A stretch of DNA of 64,000 bases from an uncultured Prevotellaceae bacterium (GCA_946406035.1 CAMJJG010000002.1:1-64000), one strand, 5' to 3'; positions 53,558 through 62,300 are shown, numbered from the stretch's first letter. Numbers and translations: made by a program. Notes: generated by a model not told the origin, from the sequence alone.

Positions 53558-55033
53558 TTAATTCGCGCTCTTGGCTCGGTCATGCACCAGGTCATAGGTG
53601 ATGGAGCCGTTAGGCGACTTGATGACCACATGGTTGTCGCCGCCAAAGCTGATGCCCGACGCGGCCCCGTTCTTGCCGCCATAGATGGTAAAGTACTTGC
53701 GGGTGCTCTTGTTGAAGCCCACTACCGACCCCTTAGTGTCCAGAAAGACCAGGTAATGGTCATTCTCGAGCTTCTCCTTGATTTCCTTCATGTTGATGAT
53801 GGGCTTGTCATACTGTGTGGGCTTCATCTTCACTTCCTCGCCCTCCTTGAGCTTGTCCATGTTCTCGGCATTGTCGTGAGCCCACTTGGCGTCGGCATTC
53901 TCCTCGCCAGCAAGGGCTTTCTCCTCTTCTTCCCTGGCCTTGGCTTCCTCCTCGGCGTCTATCTCCTCCTGGGTCGCTACCCTGATGGCGCCGATGTTGG
54001 CGGCCTCTTGTTGCAAGAAGCGGCGCTCACTGCTGTTGGTGCTCTCCAGCGGGCCGCGGCTATAGACATACTGGCGACCATCGGTGCGGGAGCGTATCTG
54101 GCCGTCATAGGTCAACGTGTTCAGTTTCTTTCCCTCCACGTCATACAAGCACAGCGTCACGCGACCGTTATTGCCCTCGCCGGCTCCCTTCAGGTGGTTC
54201 AGGAAGGCGAAATACAGGTACTGCTTGCCATCGAGTTTCACGGCACGGGGCACATACATAGCATCGGCGATGAGCGAGCTGTTGTCCATGATGATGCTGC
54301 GGCCGTCATAGTATTTGTTTTGGCCCAACTCGGTCTTCCACCCTCCGCCATCACGCGTCAGGTTATAGACCTTGATGAACGGTCGGTCGGTGTCGTCCTT
54401 GTATGTCACACCCACGATGCGCTCGGGCGTGTCGGGGTCGGTGCTCTCAAAGCGCACGGCGCACCCCGTGTATGCCTTGTCGTCGGTCATGCCGTTGCGG
54501 CTCAACTCGGCGGTGAGCACGGCCATCGGGTCCTGGCTGTCGTCGGCGATGACGGCAACGCTGTCGGCACGGGCGGCATCACGGTCGTTCTCGCGGTTGT
54601 TGCAGTGGCGCATCAGGCTCAGCAGGCCGATGATCACCACGGCAACCACGATGCCAATGATCAAGTTGCGGTCAAAGTGGGAACGCCCGCCTCCATTATC
54701 GTCATCGTCGTCATCGTCATCGTCGTCGATTTCGGGCTCAACGGGTTTGGGCTGCTGCCAGGCGTTGGCCTTGCGCTGGGCGGCGCGTTGCTCGTTATAG
54801 GTCACCCCCTGTTGTTGGGGACGACTAGCGGGACGGGGTGGCTGTTGGGGCTCCTCGCGTGCAAGGCTCATCGCGTTGTCTACCGCCTTGCCGCAATGGG
54901 GGCAGAACACCGACGTCGCTGGCATGGGCTCGTGGCAGTAGCTGCACGTGATTTCTTTACTCATCTGGTGGCCACAATGGTTACAGAAAGCCGATCCCTC
55001 GGGAACTTCATGTCCGCAATGTTGACATTTCAT
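53558..55033 (-). CDS. Double zinc-ribbon membrane protein with poly-Asp tract
   Basis: A 491-aa protein. Two zinc ribbons (CQHCGHEVPEGSAFCNHCG and CSYCHEPMPATSVFCPHCG) occupy residues 1-48. A Pro/Gln-rich linker leads to ten consecutive Asp residues (near 103-112), then one membrane helix (NLIIGIVVAVVIIGLLSLM). The remaining 340 residues would be periplasmic; they include beta-rich segments (RIVGVTYKDDTDRPFIKVYNL) and an acidic coiled stretch (EEIDAEEEAKAREEEEKA). The zinc ribbons would be cytoplasmic. The function is unknown. A -7 box lies at 55082-55089. Confidence 0.8.
   Translation of the reverse strand: MKCQHCGHEVPEGSAFCNHCGHQMSKEITCSYCHEPMPATSVFCPHCGKAVDNAMSLAREEPQQPPRPASRPQQQGVTYNEQRAAQRKANAWQQPKPVEPEIDDDDDDDDDDNGGGRSHFDRNLIIGIVVAVVIIGLLSLMRHCNNRENDRDAARADSVAVIADDSQDPMAVLTAELSRNGMTDDKAYTGCAVRFESTDPDTPERIVGVTYKDDTDRPFIKVYNLTRDGGGWKTELGQNKYYDGRSIIMDNSSLIADAMYVPRAVKLDGKQYLYFAFLNHLKGAGEGNNGRVTLCLYDVEGKKLNTLTYDGQIRSRTDGRQYVYSRGPLESTNSSERRFLQQEAANIGAIRVATQEEIDAEEEAKAREEEEKALAGEENADAKWAHDNAENMDKLKEGEEVKMKPTQYDKPIINMKEIKEKLENDHYLVFLDTKGSVVGFNKSTRKYFTIYGGKNGAASGISFGGDNHVVIKSPNGSITYDLVHDRAKSAN
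54702..54731. repeat. GAT/GAC triplet repeat encoding ten Asp
   Basis: About ten tandem ATC/GTC triplets (minus strand GAT and GAC) form a mixed trinucleotide microsatellite inside the zinc-ribbon gene. Such tracts can change length by slippage in units of one codon, keeping frame. Confidence 0.7.
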
Positions 55034-55056
55034 AGTCGTAGTCTTTTTAGCGTTGA

Positions 55057-55073
55057 TTAAACTTCGTTTAATT
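55057..55073. repeat. Short perfect palindrome upstream of the zinc-ribbon gene
   Basis: ATTAAAC-TTC-GTTTAAT lies between the -7 box and the start codon of the zinc-ribbon gene, in the leader. It could be an operator or an RNA hairpin. Confidence 0.35.
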
Positions 55074-55081
55074 TCAAGCTA

Positions 55082-55089
55082 CAAAAGTA
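55082..55089 (-). promoter_or_regulatory. -7 box of the zinc-ribbon gene
   Basis: TACTTTTG on the minus strand, 48 bp before the ATG at 55033. Confidence 0.45.
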
Positions 55090-55261
55090 CCTATTTTACA
55101 CAAAACAGCGGCCCATTTACCCTAAAAAAATGATTAAAGCCAGCAACTCAATCCCATCAATCGCCCAAATTGGCCAACCAGAATCTGTCTCGCGGCTCTC
55201 CATCGCCCTTTTGGCCGGCCCTCATGCGTGTCCTTCGATTCGCCGACCAGGGGGGCTTTTT

Positions 55262-56179
55262 CTATACTTTGGTTCCGAGCGCTTTGGCTGTGCGTGCAGC
55301 CAGCCGGGCATTATTGAGCACCAGTTGGATGTTACTCTCCAGGCTCTCGCCGCCAGTGAGGTCTTTCACCTTGGCCAGCAGGAAGGGGGTCGTCTCCTTG
55401 CCACGGATTCCCAGACGGTTAGCCTCGTCGATGGCCTCGTCGATGGCCTGGTTGATCACCTCGGCTGGCATCGAGTACTGCTCGGGGATGGGATTGGTAA
55501 CGAGCATGCCGCCCTTGAGGCCCATCTCCAGCTTGGCCCTGAAGGCTGCGGCCAGTTCTTCGGGAGTGTCAATGCGGTAATCCACCTTGTAGCCGCTGTG
55601 GCGGGTGTAGAAGGCCGGCAACTCGTCGGTGCCATACCCTATCACGGGAACACCCTTCGTCTCCAGGTATTCGAGCGTCAGCCCCAGGTCGAGTATCGAC
55701 TTGGCCCCGGCACAGATGACCATAACGGGCGTCATCGACAGTTCCTCGAGGTCGGCACTGATGTCCATTGTCGTTTCGGCACCGCGATGCACGCCGCCGA
55801 TGCCGCCGGTAGCAAACACCTTAATGCCCGCCATCGCTGCGATAATCATGGTTGTTGTCACGGTGGTGGCTCCATCCTGGCCACGGGCGATGAGCACGGG
55901 CAGGTCACGACGCGATGCCTTGGTTACGGCCTGGCCTTTCTTGCCCAGATACTCGATTTCATCGGGTGTACAGCCTGCCTTGAGCTTGCCGCCGATGATG
56001 GCGATGGTGGCGGGAACGGCGCCGCCCTCACGGATGGTTTGCTCGACCTTCAGGGCGGTTTCCACATTCTGGGGGTAGGGCATGCCGTGGGAGATGATGG
56101 TAGACTCGAGGGCGACTACGGGACGTCCCTCGTCGAGTGCTTGCTGCACTTCGGGCGAAATGGATAGGTATTTGTTCAT
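55262..56179 (-). CDS. psuG: Pseudouridine-5'-phosphate glycosidase
   Basis: A 305-aa enzyme that splits pseudouridine 5'-phosphate into uracil and ribose 5-phosphate. The family segments are VALESTIISHGMPYPQN near residue 23, GATTVTTTMIIAAMAGIKVFATGGIGGVHRGAETTMDIS near residue 110, and GYGTDELPAFYTRHSG. The length fits. It follows the PfkB kinase by 7 bp, the usual partner that makes its substrate, so the pair forms a pseudouridine salvage operon. Confidence 0.95.
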   Translation of the reverse strand: MNKYLSISPEVQQALDEGRPVVALESTIISHGMPYPQNVETALKVEQTIREGGAVPATIAIIGGKLKAGCTPDEIEYLGKKGQAVTKASRRDLPVLIARGQDGATTVTTTMIIAAMAGIKVFATGGIGGVHRGAETTMDISADLEELSMTPVMVICAGAKSILDLGLTLEYLETKGVPVIGYGTDELPAFYTRHSGYKVDYRIDTPEELAAAFRAKLEMGLKGGMLVTNPIPEQYSMPAEVINQAIDEAIDEANRLGIRGKETTPFLLAKVKDLTGGESLESNIQLVLNNARLAARTAKALGTKV

Positions 56180-56186
56180 AATTCTT

Positions 56187-57086
56187 TTATTGTAGATATT
56201 GATTGATGTCGGGATTCACGGTCTGCTGCGAGAGCAGGGTGGCATGGGCGGCCTTCAGGCCCGTGGTGGCGCACTCGGGAAATGGCGCCTGACCAAGCCA
56301 GGCATGAACCACGCCGGCAATGAAGGCGTCTCCTGCCCCGGTGGTGTTGATCACACGGGTGGGGATGGCATGATAGTGCTGCTGGCTCCTGCCGTCGCTG
56401 CAATACACGCCGTCGCTGCCCAGCGTGATGTATACCTGCTCGACACCCAGTGCGAGGAGCCGTTCGGCGGCTTCCTGGGCGCTATCGAGATGGGTTACCG
56501 ACTGGGCCTCCATGAGGTTGAGTTTCAGGGCGTGCAGGTGGTGGCTCCAGCTCTGTTGCAGAGCCTTGATGACGCGGGGTGCCTTGGCGGTGCTCACGGT
56601 ATCGACAAACAGTGGAGCCGTGTTACAGTGGTCGATGAGGTAGATCAGCGACTCCATCGGGATGTTGGTGTCGGCTACAACTGCTGCCGAGGCGTTAATT
56701 ACATCGATGCGCGACTCTAGAAAGCTGGGCGTGAGGTGGTTGACGATGTCGGTGTCGGCAACGGCGGCAATCATGTCGCCTGTCTGGTCGTTGACACACA
56801 GGTACAGGCCGTTGCGCAGGCCATCGCGGCGCTCGCTCAGCGACAGGTCCAGACCGATGGTCTCGCACTCACGATGGCACATCTCGCCGAACGAATCGCC
56901 ACCAAACAGGCTCACAAACTTCACCTCGTGATCCATCAACCGCAGGTTGTGGGCTATGTTGCGCGCCACGCCGCCGCACCCTAGGACCACATGCCCTGGT
57001 ACCGAGTCGGCGGGGACAAACGGCGCCGTCAATGCTGCCGAGATGTCCATGTTCACGCCACCGATGACTGTAATGTATTGATTCAT
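56187..57086 (-). CDS. psuK: PfkB-family kinase, probable pseudouridine kinase
   Basis: A 299-aa ribokinase-fold enzyme. The N-terminal ITVIGGVNMDISA, VVLGCGGVARNIAHNLRLMDHEVKFVSLFGGDSFGE and the C-terminal INTTGAGDAFIAGVVHAWLG (anion hole and catalytic Asp) are PfkB signatures. The specific substrate is inferred from the adjacent psuG, 7 bp downstream. The start was moved to ATG 57086 (MNQYITVIGG), since family members begin close to the VIGG strand. Confidence 0.88.
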   Translation of the reverse strand: MNQYITVIGGVNMDISAALTAPFVPADSVPGHVVLGCGGVARNIAHNLRLMDHEVKFVSLFGGDSFGEMCHRECETIGLDLSLSERRDGLRNGLYLCVNDQTGDMIAAVADTDIVNHLTPSFLESRIDVINASAAVVADTNIPMESLIYLIDHCNTAPLFVDTVSTAKAPRVIKALQQSWSHHLHALKLNLMEAQSVTHLDSAQEAAERLLALGVEQVYITLGSDGVYCSDGRSQQHYHAIPTRVINTTGAGDAFIAGVVHAWLGQAPFPECATTGLKAAHATLLSQQTVNPDINQYLQ

Positions 57087-57474
57087 TTCATGAATAGTGG
57101 AATTCAAGGTCATTTAACCCCGATCGTCATGCAAAGGTAACGATTATTTTGTGATTTTGTGGCAATGGAGATACAGGAATTACAATTCTGACACCGCCAG
57201 GTGTGCCTCTACAAGCTGATACAGTGGCCCGTACTGCTGGTATATTCGATTGACTATCACGAGAATGGGCAACCGTTGCTGCTATCGGTATCGCACCATT
57301 AGCCCCACGCGATGTCGCAAGGGGCTATGCTTTCTCGTCATGATGTTGTAAGACAAGATGAATAGAGATAAAAATTGTCTTTCTTGCCTTCCTCAATAAT
57401 AATATTGCCTATTGGTTGCCGACCGAAAAATTCGGTGAAATTAGGCGGTTTGGCCATTTATTTGAGTCTGCTTT
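57087..57474. other. 388-bp spacer containing a decayed esterase fragment
   Basis: Apart from the pseudogene at 57131-57302 it holds a TAGCCCC/GGGGCTA hairpin near 57300-57326 and an ACCGA/TCGGT hairpin near 57422-57436. No intact gene is present. Confidence 0.55.
57131..57302 (+). pseudogene. Decayed N-terminal copy of the 58374 esterase gene with its upstream region
   Basis: Read from ATG 57165 the sequence gives MEIQELQF, stop, HRQVCLYKLIQWPVLL, VYSIDYHENGQPLLL, then another stop. The intact esterase reads MEMHELHF, G, HRRVCLYRL, AYSIDYHENGQLLLE. The DNA matches over about 125 bp, and the upstream words CAAAGGTAACGATTATTT and CAAAGGTACGGATTATTT also correspond, so the copied unit includes the promoter region. 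It lacks the catalytic part entirely. Confidence 0.75.
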
Positions 57475-58311
57475 TTACTTTCTTTTTCTTGTGGAGTGGT
57501 TGCAGTTGGCGAGGAAGACGGCGGTGAGGAGGATGCCATAGAGGACGGCGATGAGAGAGGCCTCGGCACCGAAGGCTCCGCCAGTGATGATGTCGGGGCC
57601 GCTGGTGTGCATCTCGAGCAGGCTACCGCCGGCCGTGGTTCCCGACACGGCCGCGCCATAGACGTTGCCTTGAGTGAAGTTCCAGGCCCAGTGGATGCCG
57701 ATGGGCAGCCACAGCGACCTCGACCACTTGTAGGCCGCGCCTAGCATCAAGCCGGCCTCGATGGCGATGGCCAGCGACGACCACCAGGTAGCGCTGTCGT
57801 TGGTGATATGCACGAGGCCGAACAGCAATGCCGACACAATCAGTGCCGCCCAGGTGTTCCAGCGCTCGTCTATCTGCCTGAAGATGATGCCCCTGAAGAT
57901 CATTTCCTCGCCCACGCCCACGGTGAGGAAAACCAGCAGCCAGTAGGCGATTTCTTCCCATTCGGTGCCCAGCATGTTGACTGTGGCACAGCCCATGGCC
58001 ACGATGGTGCTCACGACAAGCGTCATGTAGACAAAGCCCACAATCAGTCCCAGCATTGTGTGGGGCACCAGTTTGCCCAGGCCCAGGTCACGGGGCCAGT
58101 GCCCCTCCATCAGCTTCACTCCTAGGGCATACAACCCCAGGACGACTGCCACGGCGATGGTGATGGCCACGGGATGCAGGTTATTGTCGGCTAGTGCCAG
58201 CATTTGCAGCAGGCCGTAGCCGATAAACCCCAGGAAGACCGAAGCGATAAGTATCAGTATCCATTTCCACAGCGGGCGTTTCTTGACGGGAGGGGTTATT
58301 GCATTCATCAT
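57475..58311 (-). CDS. CPBP-family intramembrane metalloprotease
   Basis: A 278-aa protein with about seven or eight membrane segments. The CPBP (Abi, CaaX protease-like) motifs are present: EEMIFRGIIFRQ near residue 138 (catalytic Glu pair and Arg) and FGLVHITND near residue 165, with the later His in GIHWAWNFTQG. Members are predicted glutamate-type or metal-dependent membrane proteases; targets are mostly unknown. The gene lies between the esterase fragment and the intact esterase, on the opposite strand. Confidence 0.9.
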   Translation of the reverse strand: MMNAITPPVKKRPLWKWILILIASVFLGFIGYGLLQMLALADNNLHPVAITIAVAVVLGLYALGVKLMEGHWPRDLGLGKLVPHTMLGLIVGFVYMTLVVSTIVAMGCATVNMLGTEWEEIAYWLLVFLTVGVGEEMIFRGIIFRQIDERWNTWAALIVSALLFGLVHITNDSATWWSSLAIAIEAGLMLGAAYKWSRSLWLPIGIHWAWNFTQGNVYGAAVSGTTAGGSLLEMHTSGPDIITGGAFGAEASLIAVLYGILLTAVFLANCNHSTRKRK

Positions 58312-58360
58312 CGCAGTAAAAAAATATCGTGATCTCGGTACAAAGGTACGGATTATTTCC

Positions 58361-58368
58361 TACATTTG
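58361..58368 (+). promoter_or_regulatory. -7 box adjacent to the esterase start
   Basis: TACATTTG ends 5 nt before ATG 58374, so transcription would begin at or next to the start codon. Confidence 0.5.
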
Positions 58369-58373
58369 CACTA

Positions 58374-59054
58374 ATGGAAATGCATGAATTACATTTCGGG
58401 CATCGCCGGGTGTGCCTCTATCGGTTGGTAGATGGAAGTGTACCGTTGGCCTATTCGATTGACTATCACGAGAATGGACAGTTGTTGCTGGAGGCCTGCA
58501 AGCAAGTGGGCATCAGCGGGTTTAACCTGGTGACCATCAGCGGATTGCACTGGAACCAGGAACTGTCGCCGTGGCCCGTCGGGACGGTGGTATCAAAAGA
58601 CGACAACTTTGCGGGCGAGGCGCCGCAGTGGCTACCCATTCTAACCGACGAGGTGGTACCCCAGGTCGAGCGGCTGCTCGACGCACCACCCGCTTGCCGC
58701 GTGTTGGCTGGTTACTCCCTGGCGGGCCTGTTTGCCGTGTGGACGGCCTATCAGACCGACATCTTCACGCGCATCCTCTCGGCATCGGGGTCGATGTGGT
58801 ATCCTGGCTGGCTGGAATATGCCTGCCAGCATGAGCTCGCGGCTCCGCTCCAGGGTGTCTATCTCTCGGTGGGCGACAAGGAGAGCACTTCGCGCAACGC
58901 CGTCCTTCAGACTGTGGGCGACCGCACTTCACAATTGGCCCACATGTTGGCTAGCCGCGGCGTCAACGCCAAGTTTGAGCTCAATCCCGGCAACCACTTC
59001 AAGAATCCTCCCTTGCGCGTCGCCAAGGGCATCAAGTTTCTTTTAACCCTCTAG
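58374..59054 (+). CDS. Alpha/beta-hydrolase esterase
   Basis: A 226-aa cytoplasmic hydrolase. The nucleophile elbow is AGYSLAGLFAVW near residue 119 (GxSxG). The acid is probably the Asp in YLSVGDKEST and the His is in NPGNHFKNP near the end, giving a full triad. It resembles the Fes/IroE/esterase-D-like group, but the substrate cannot be named. The track ORF starts 15 codons earlier; I place the start at ATG 58374, just after the -7 box, because this also matches the start of the decayed copy upstream. Confidence 0.82.
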   Translation: MEMHELHFGHRRVCLYRLVDGSVPLAYSIDYHENGQLLLEACKQVGISGFNLVTISGLHWNQELSPWPVGTVVSKDDNFAGEAPQWLPILTDEVVPQVERLLDAPPACRVLAGYSLAGLFAVWTAYQTDIFTRILSASGSMWYPGWLEYACQHELAAPLQGVYLSVGDKESTSRNAVLQTVGDRTSQLAHMLASRGVNAKFELNPGNHFKNPPLRVAKGIKFLLTL

Positions 59055-59147
59055 CTGACAGGCAATCAGCCCAGGCAATCTGTGCCGTTACGCGAGCAGT
59101 GTCGTTAAAAACTGGATTCTAAGCACCTCAAACTGGAAACTTTTTTG

Positions 59148-59155
59148 TACCTTTG
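59148..59155 (+). promoter_or_regulatory. -7 box of the MATE gene
   Basis: TACCTTTG, 31 bp before the ATG at 59187. Confidence 0.45.
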
Positions 59156-59186
59156 CGCCTCCAAAACTCAAGAGTCCTTCCACTAG

Positions 59187-60527
59187 ATGCGCAAGCAAGA
59201 CAACTACACCTTCCTGACAACGGCGCCAGTGCGACGTGTGATTCCCGCTATGGCGGTACCCACTGTCGTCAGTATGCTTGTCACGAGCATCTACAATCTG
59301 GTTGACACCTACTTTGTGGGACTCATCAACACCCAGGCCACCGCTGCCGTGGGCGTGGCCTTCCCCTTGATGGCGATTATCCAGTCGATTGGCTTCCTTT
59401 TTGGCCAGGGCTCGGGCACCTATATGTCACGGCACCTGGGAGCGCGGCGTTTCGACGAGGCACGCCAGATGGCCGCCACGTCATTCGTGGGCAGTGTCCT
59501 TTGCGGACTGGTCATCATGGTGCTGGGCTTGATATTTCTCGAGCCTTTGTCGATTGCCCTGGGCTCTACACCCACCATCCTGCCCTACACGATGCAGTTC
59601 ATGGGCGTGATTCTGCTGGGTGCTCCGCTTATGGCCGCCTCGATGGTCATCAACAACCAGATGCGCTTTCAAGGCAACGCCACCCAGGCCATGTATGGAA
59701 TGATCTCGGGAGCGGTGCTCAACGTGGTGCTGGTGCCCCTGTTCATGTTCACCTTCGGCTTGGGCATCTTGGGCACCGCCATCGGCACGGTAGTGAGCCA
59801 GTTGTTCGGCTTCATTGTGTTATGGGTGATGTCGCGCCGGGGCGAGAACATCCCCATCAAGTTCTCGTTGGCTTCCAGCAAGTGGCATTACCAGCAGGAA
59901 ATACTCAAGGGGGGCACCCCATCGCTCACGCGACAGGCCTTGGCCAGCATTGCAACCCTGATGCTCAATGTGGCGGCAGGGGCCTATGGCGACGCGGCCA
60001 TCGCGGGCATGTCGATTGTCTCTAGGCTAGCATTCATCATCTTTGCCATCATCATCGGGGTGGGGCAGGGCTATCAGCCATTCTGTGGCTTCAACTATGG
60101 TGCCGGCTTGCACAAGCGTCTGCTACGCGGCTTCTATTTCACCATTCTGCTCGACATGGCCGTCTTGATGCTGTTATGCGGGCCGACCTACGTCTTCGCC
60201 GAGCAGCTGGTCGATATCCTGCGTGACGACCCCGACGTCGTCGCCGTGGGCGCCGTTGCCCTGCGCTGGCAGCTCGTTGCTCTACCCATGGCTGCCGTCG
60301 TCACCGTCTGCAACATGACGTTGCAGACCAGTGGACACAGCCTGTCGGCCAACGTGCTTGCTGCTGCTCGCAATGGCATCTTCTTTATTCCCTTGATTCT
60401 GATTTTGCCTCATTTCCTGGGACTCAAGGGTGTCGAGATATGTCAAGCCGTTTGTGACGTGCTTGCCTTCATCCTCGCTGTCCCCTTGATCATCCACTTC
60501 TTCCGCTCACTGCGTCACCGCCACTAA
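59187..60527 (+). CDS. MATE-family multidrug/toxin exporter
   Basis: A 446-aa inner membrane protein with twelve hydrophobic segments in two similar halves. The first half contains VVSMLVTSIYNLVDTYFVGLI and FGQGSGTYMSRHLGAR, the second GMSIVSRLAFIIFAIIIGVGQGYQPFCGFNYGAG, both typical MATE segments. Relatives expel cationic drugs or metabolites using a Na+ or H+ gradient; the substrate is unknown. It is monocistronic. Confidence 0.95.
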   Translation: MRKQDNYTFLTTAPVRRVIPAMAVPTVVSMLVTSIYNLVDTYFVGLINTQATAAVGVAFPLMAIIQSIGFLFGQGSGTYMSRHLGARRFDEARQMAATSFVGSVLCGLVIMVLGLIFLEPLSIALGSTPTILPYTMQFMGVILLGAPLMAASMVINNQMRFQGNATQAMYGMISGAVLNVVLVPLFMFTFGLGILGTAIGTVVSQLFGFIVLWVMSRRGENIPIKFSLASSKWHYQQEILKGGTPSLTRQALASIATLMLNVAAGAYGDAAIAGMSIVSRLAFIIFAIIIGVGQGYQPFCGFNYGAGLHKRLLRGFYFTILLDMAVLMLLCGPTYVFAEQLVDILRDDPDVVAVGAVALRWQLVALPMAAVVTVCNMTLQTSGHSLSANVLAAARNGIFFIPLILILPHFLGLKGVEICQAVCDVLAFILAVPLIIHFFRSLRHRH

Positions 60528-60743
60528 TGCCGATAAGTTGGACGCATTCATCAACGCCGGTCACCCTAGCGCTTTCCAGTGATATTATTCCACAACCATT
60601 GCTGCAGTAATGATAGCGGGATGATGACGATATAGTATAATCCAAGTAGCACCCACGATTATAACGTGCATGTCGCCATTGCAATAGCCAATATATGATT
60701 CTGTATGTTATCCGAGCAGAAGGGTCTTTAGTGTGGGTGTGGG

Positions 60744-61565
60744 TTAGTACTGCTCATTCTCATTCGGGAAATCCCCGCTCTTGACGTCGCTGATGTAGTT
60801 GCCAACGCTATCGATGATCTGTTCTCCCAGGTTGTTGTAAACGCGCAGGAACTTCGGCTTGAACTCACGGTTCAGCCCCAACATGTCGTGCAACACCAGC
60901 ACCTGGCCGCTGCATGCGCCCCCGCCACCAATGCCGATGGTCGGCACGTTGATCGATTGGGTCACCTTGGCGGCCAGCATGGCGGGTATCTTCTCCAGCA
61001 CGATGGCAAAGCACCCTATCTCGGCAAGCACCTTGGCGTCGGCCAGCAGGCGCGTTGCCTCGGCCTCGTCCTGGGCACGGGTGGAGTAGGTGCCAAACTT
61101 GTTGATAGACTGTGGTGTCAGGCCCAGGTGTCCCATCACGGGGATTCCGGCACGCAGGATCATCTCGATGGCTGCACGCATCTCGCGTCCTCCCTCAAGC
61201 TTCACGCCGTCGGCGCCTGTTTCCTGCATGATTCTCACGGCATTGCGTTGTGCCTCGATCGGGTCGCCCTGATAGGTGCCGAAGGGCATGTCCACAATCA
61301 CCATCGCGCGCTTGACGGCGCGCACAACAGTACGGCCATACACTATCATGTCATCAATGGTGATGGGGATGGTCGTCGCGTTGCCCTGCATGACGTTGCT
61401 GGCGCTATCGCCCACCAGGATGATGTCGATTCCTGCCTGGTCTACTAGGGTAGCCATGGTGTAGTCATAGGCGGTGATCATTGCGATTTTCTCGTCGGCA
61501 AGACGCATATCGGCAATGCGTTTGGTTGTGACCTTGCGTGGGTCTGATACTGTATAGGTTGACAT
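60744..61565 (-). CDS. panB: 3-methyl-2-oxobutanoate hydroxymethyltransferase
   Basis: A 273-aa enzyme that makes ketopantoate from 2-oxoisovalerate and methylene-tetrahydrofolate, the first committed step to pantothenate and CoA. The metal-site signature LVGDSASNVMQGNATTIPITIDDM is near residue 43. VVDMPFG-like VIVDMPFGTYQ, ADGVKLEGG, GHLGLTPQS and PTIGIGGGGACSGQVLVLHDMLG are conserved. I placed the start at 61565, below a perfect promoter, instead of the track start 24 codons upstream, which overlaps that promoter. PanC, panD and panE are not in the window. Confidence 0.96.
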   Translation of the reverse strand: MSTYTVSDPRKVTTKRIADMRLADEKIAMITAYDYTMATLVDQAGIDIILVGDSASNVMQGNATTIPITIDDMIVYGRTVVRAVKRAMVIVDMPFGTYQGDPIEAQRNAVRIMQETGADGVKLEGGREMRAAIEMILRAGIPVMGHLGLTPQSINKFGTYSTRAQDEAEATRLLADAKVLAEIGCFAIVLEKIPAMLAAKVTQSINVPTIGIGGGGACSGQVLVLHDMLGLNREFKPKFLRVYNNLGEQIIDSVGNYISDVKSGDFPNENEQY

Positions 61566-61607
61566 GTCGTTGCTGTAATAATAATTTAATATGGTTTTAA
61601 GTGGCTG

Positions 61608-61638
61608 CAAATGTACACGTTTGACTGCAAAACACAAA
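61608..61638 (-). promoter_or_regulatory. Promoter of panB
   Basis: On the minus strand TTTG (61635-61638) is followed after exactly 19 bp by TACATTTG (61608-61615). Confidence 0.75.
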
Positions 61639-61699
61639 ATTTTATGTTACGATTAAACCAAAAAAACATTAAATCATCTAATATTTCGGTTTTTATTGC

Positions 61700-61707
61700 T
61701 ATTTTTG
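61700..61707 (+). promoter_or_regulatory. -7 box of the Cys/Lys-rich protein gene
   Basis: TATTTTTG, 45 bp before the ATG at 61753. Confidence 0.4.
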
Positions 61708-61752
61708 TCGCAGAAAAATTTTTTATATAAACATATTAATAAATAGATTATT

Positions 61753-62208
61753 ATGAAGAAATTCTTATTATCTCTCGTTCTTATGGCATTTGCTGCTACC
61801 ACAATGACCGCCCAGACTGCTACCCAGCCCGTGGCCCAAGTCAAGAAAGAATGCTGCAAGGACAAGAAAATGGATGGCAAGAAGTGTGACAAACCCGCCG
61901 ACCAGCAGTGCCCCGACTGCAAGCAGGCCAACGCCCAGAAGCAGGAGTGCAAGAAGGCTGCCGGCCAGAAGTGTGACAAGGCCGCTATGAAGCACGAGTG
62001 CAAGAAGGCCGACGGTAAGCATTGTGACAAGGCAGCCGCTATGAAGCAGTGCGACAAGGATGGCCAGAAGTGTGACAAGCCCGAAATGAAGCAGTGCAAT
62101 AAGGCCGCCATGAAGCATGAGTGCAAGGACCACAAGGATGGACAACCCTGCACCAAGCCGGCCGACCAGCAGTGCCCCGACTGCAAGCAGGCTGCCAAGA
62201 AGAATTAA
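61753..62208 (+). CDS. Exported Cys/Lys-rich repeat protein, function unknown
   Basis: A 151-aa protein with a signal peptide (1-20, ending TMTAQ). The mature part is almost entirely degenerate repeats such as KKCDKPAD, QKCDKAAMKHECKK, KHCDKAA and MKQCDKDG. It contains 16 cysteines in about 130 residues, very many Lys, and several His. The unit PADQQCPDCKQA occurs twice, near residues 48 and 138. The even spacing of Cys with acidic and His residues suggests metal binding or a disulfide-rich fold. I know no characterised family that fits. It has its own -7 box and a strong terminator, so it is monocistronic. Confidence 0.75.
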   Translation: MKKFLLSLVLMAFAATTMTAQTATQPVAQVKKECCKDKKMDGKKCDKPADQQCPDCKQANAQKQECKKAAGQKCDKAAMKHECKKADGKHCDKAAAMKQCDKDGQKCDKPEMKQCNKAAMKHECKDHKDGQPCTKPADQQCPDCKQAAKKN

Positions 62209-62256
62209 TCTAGGCCCCCGTCAAGCCTATGGCCAGGAGATGATTCCTGAGCCGTC

Positions 62257-62300
62257 AAATTCCCTGTTTCATCATCGAGATGAGGCCGGGAATTTTTTTT
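62257..62300 (+). terminator. Terminator after the Cys/Lys-rich gene
   Basis: AAATTCCC (62257-62264) pairs with GGGAATTT (62288-62295), with an inner TCATC/GATGA stem, followed by a run of eight T residues. Confidence 0.85.

Noticed and set aside
53510-55060. 516-aa plus-strand ORF opposite the zinc-ribbon gene
   Set aside because: It is antisense to a protein with clear zinc ribbons and a membrane helix.
61753-62208. Repeats in the Cys/Lys-rich gene as a CRISPR array
   Set aside because: The repeats are degenerate, of uneven spacing, in one open frame after a signal peptide, and no cas gene is present.
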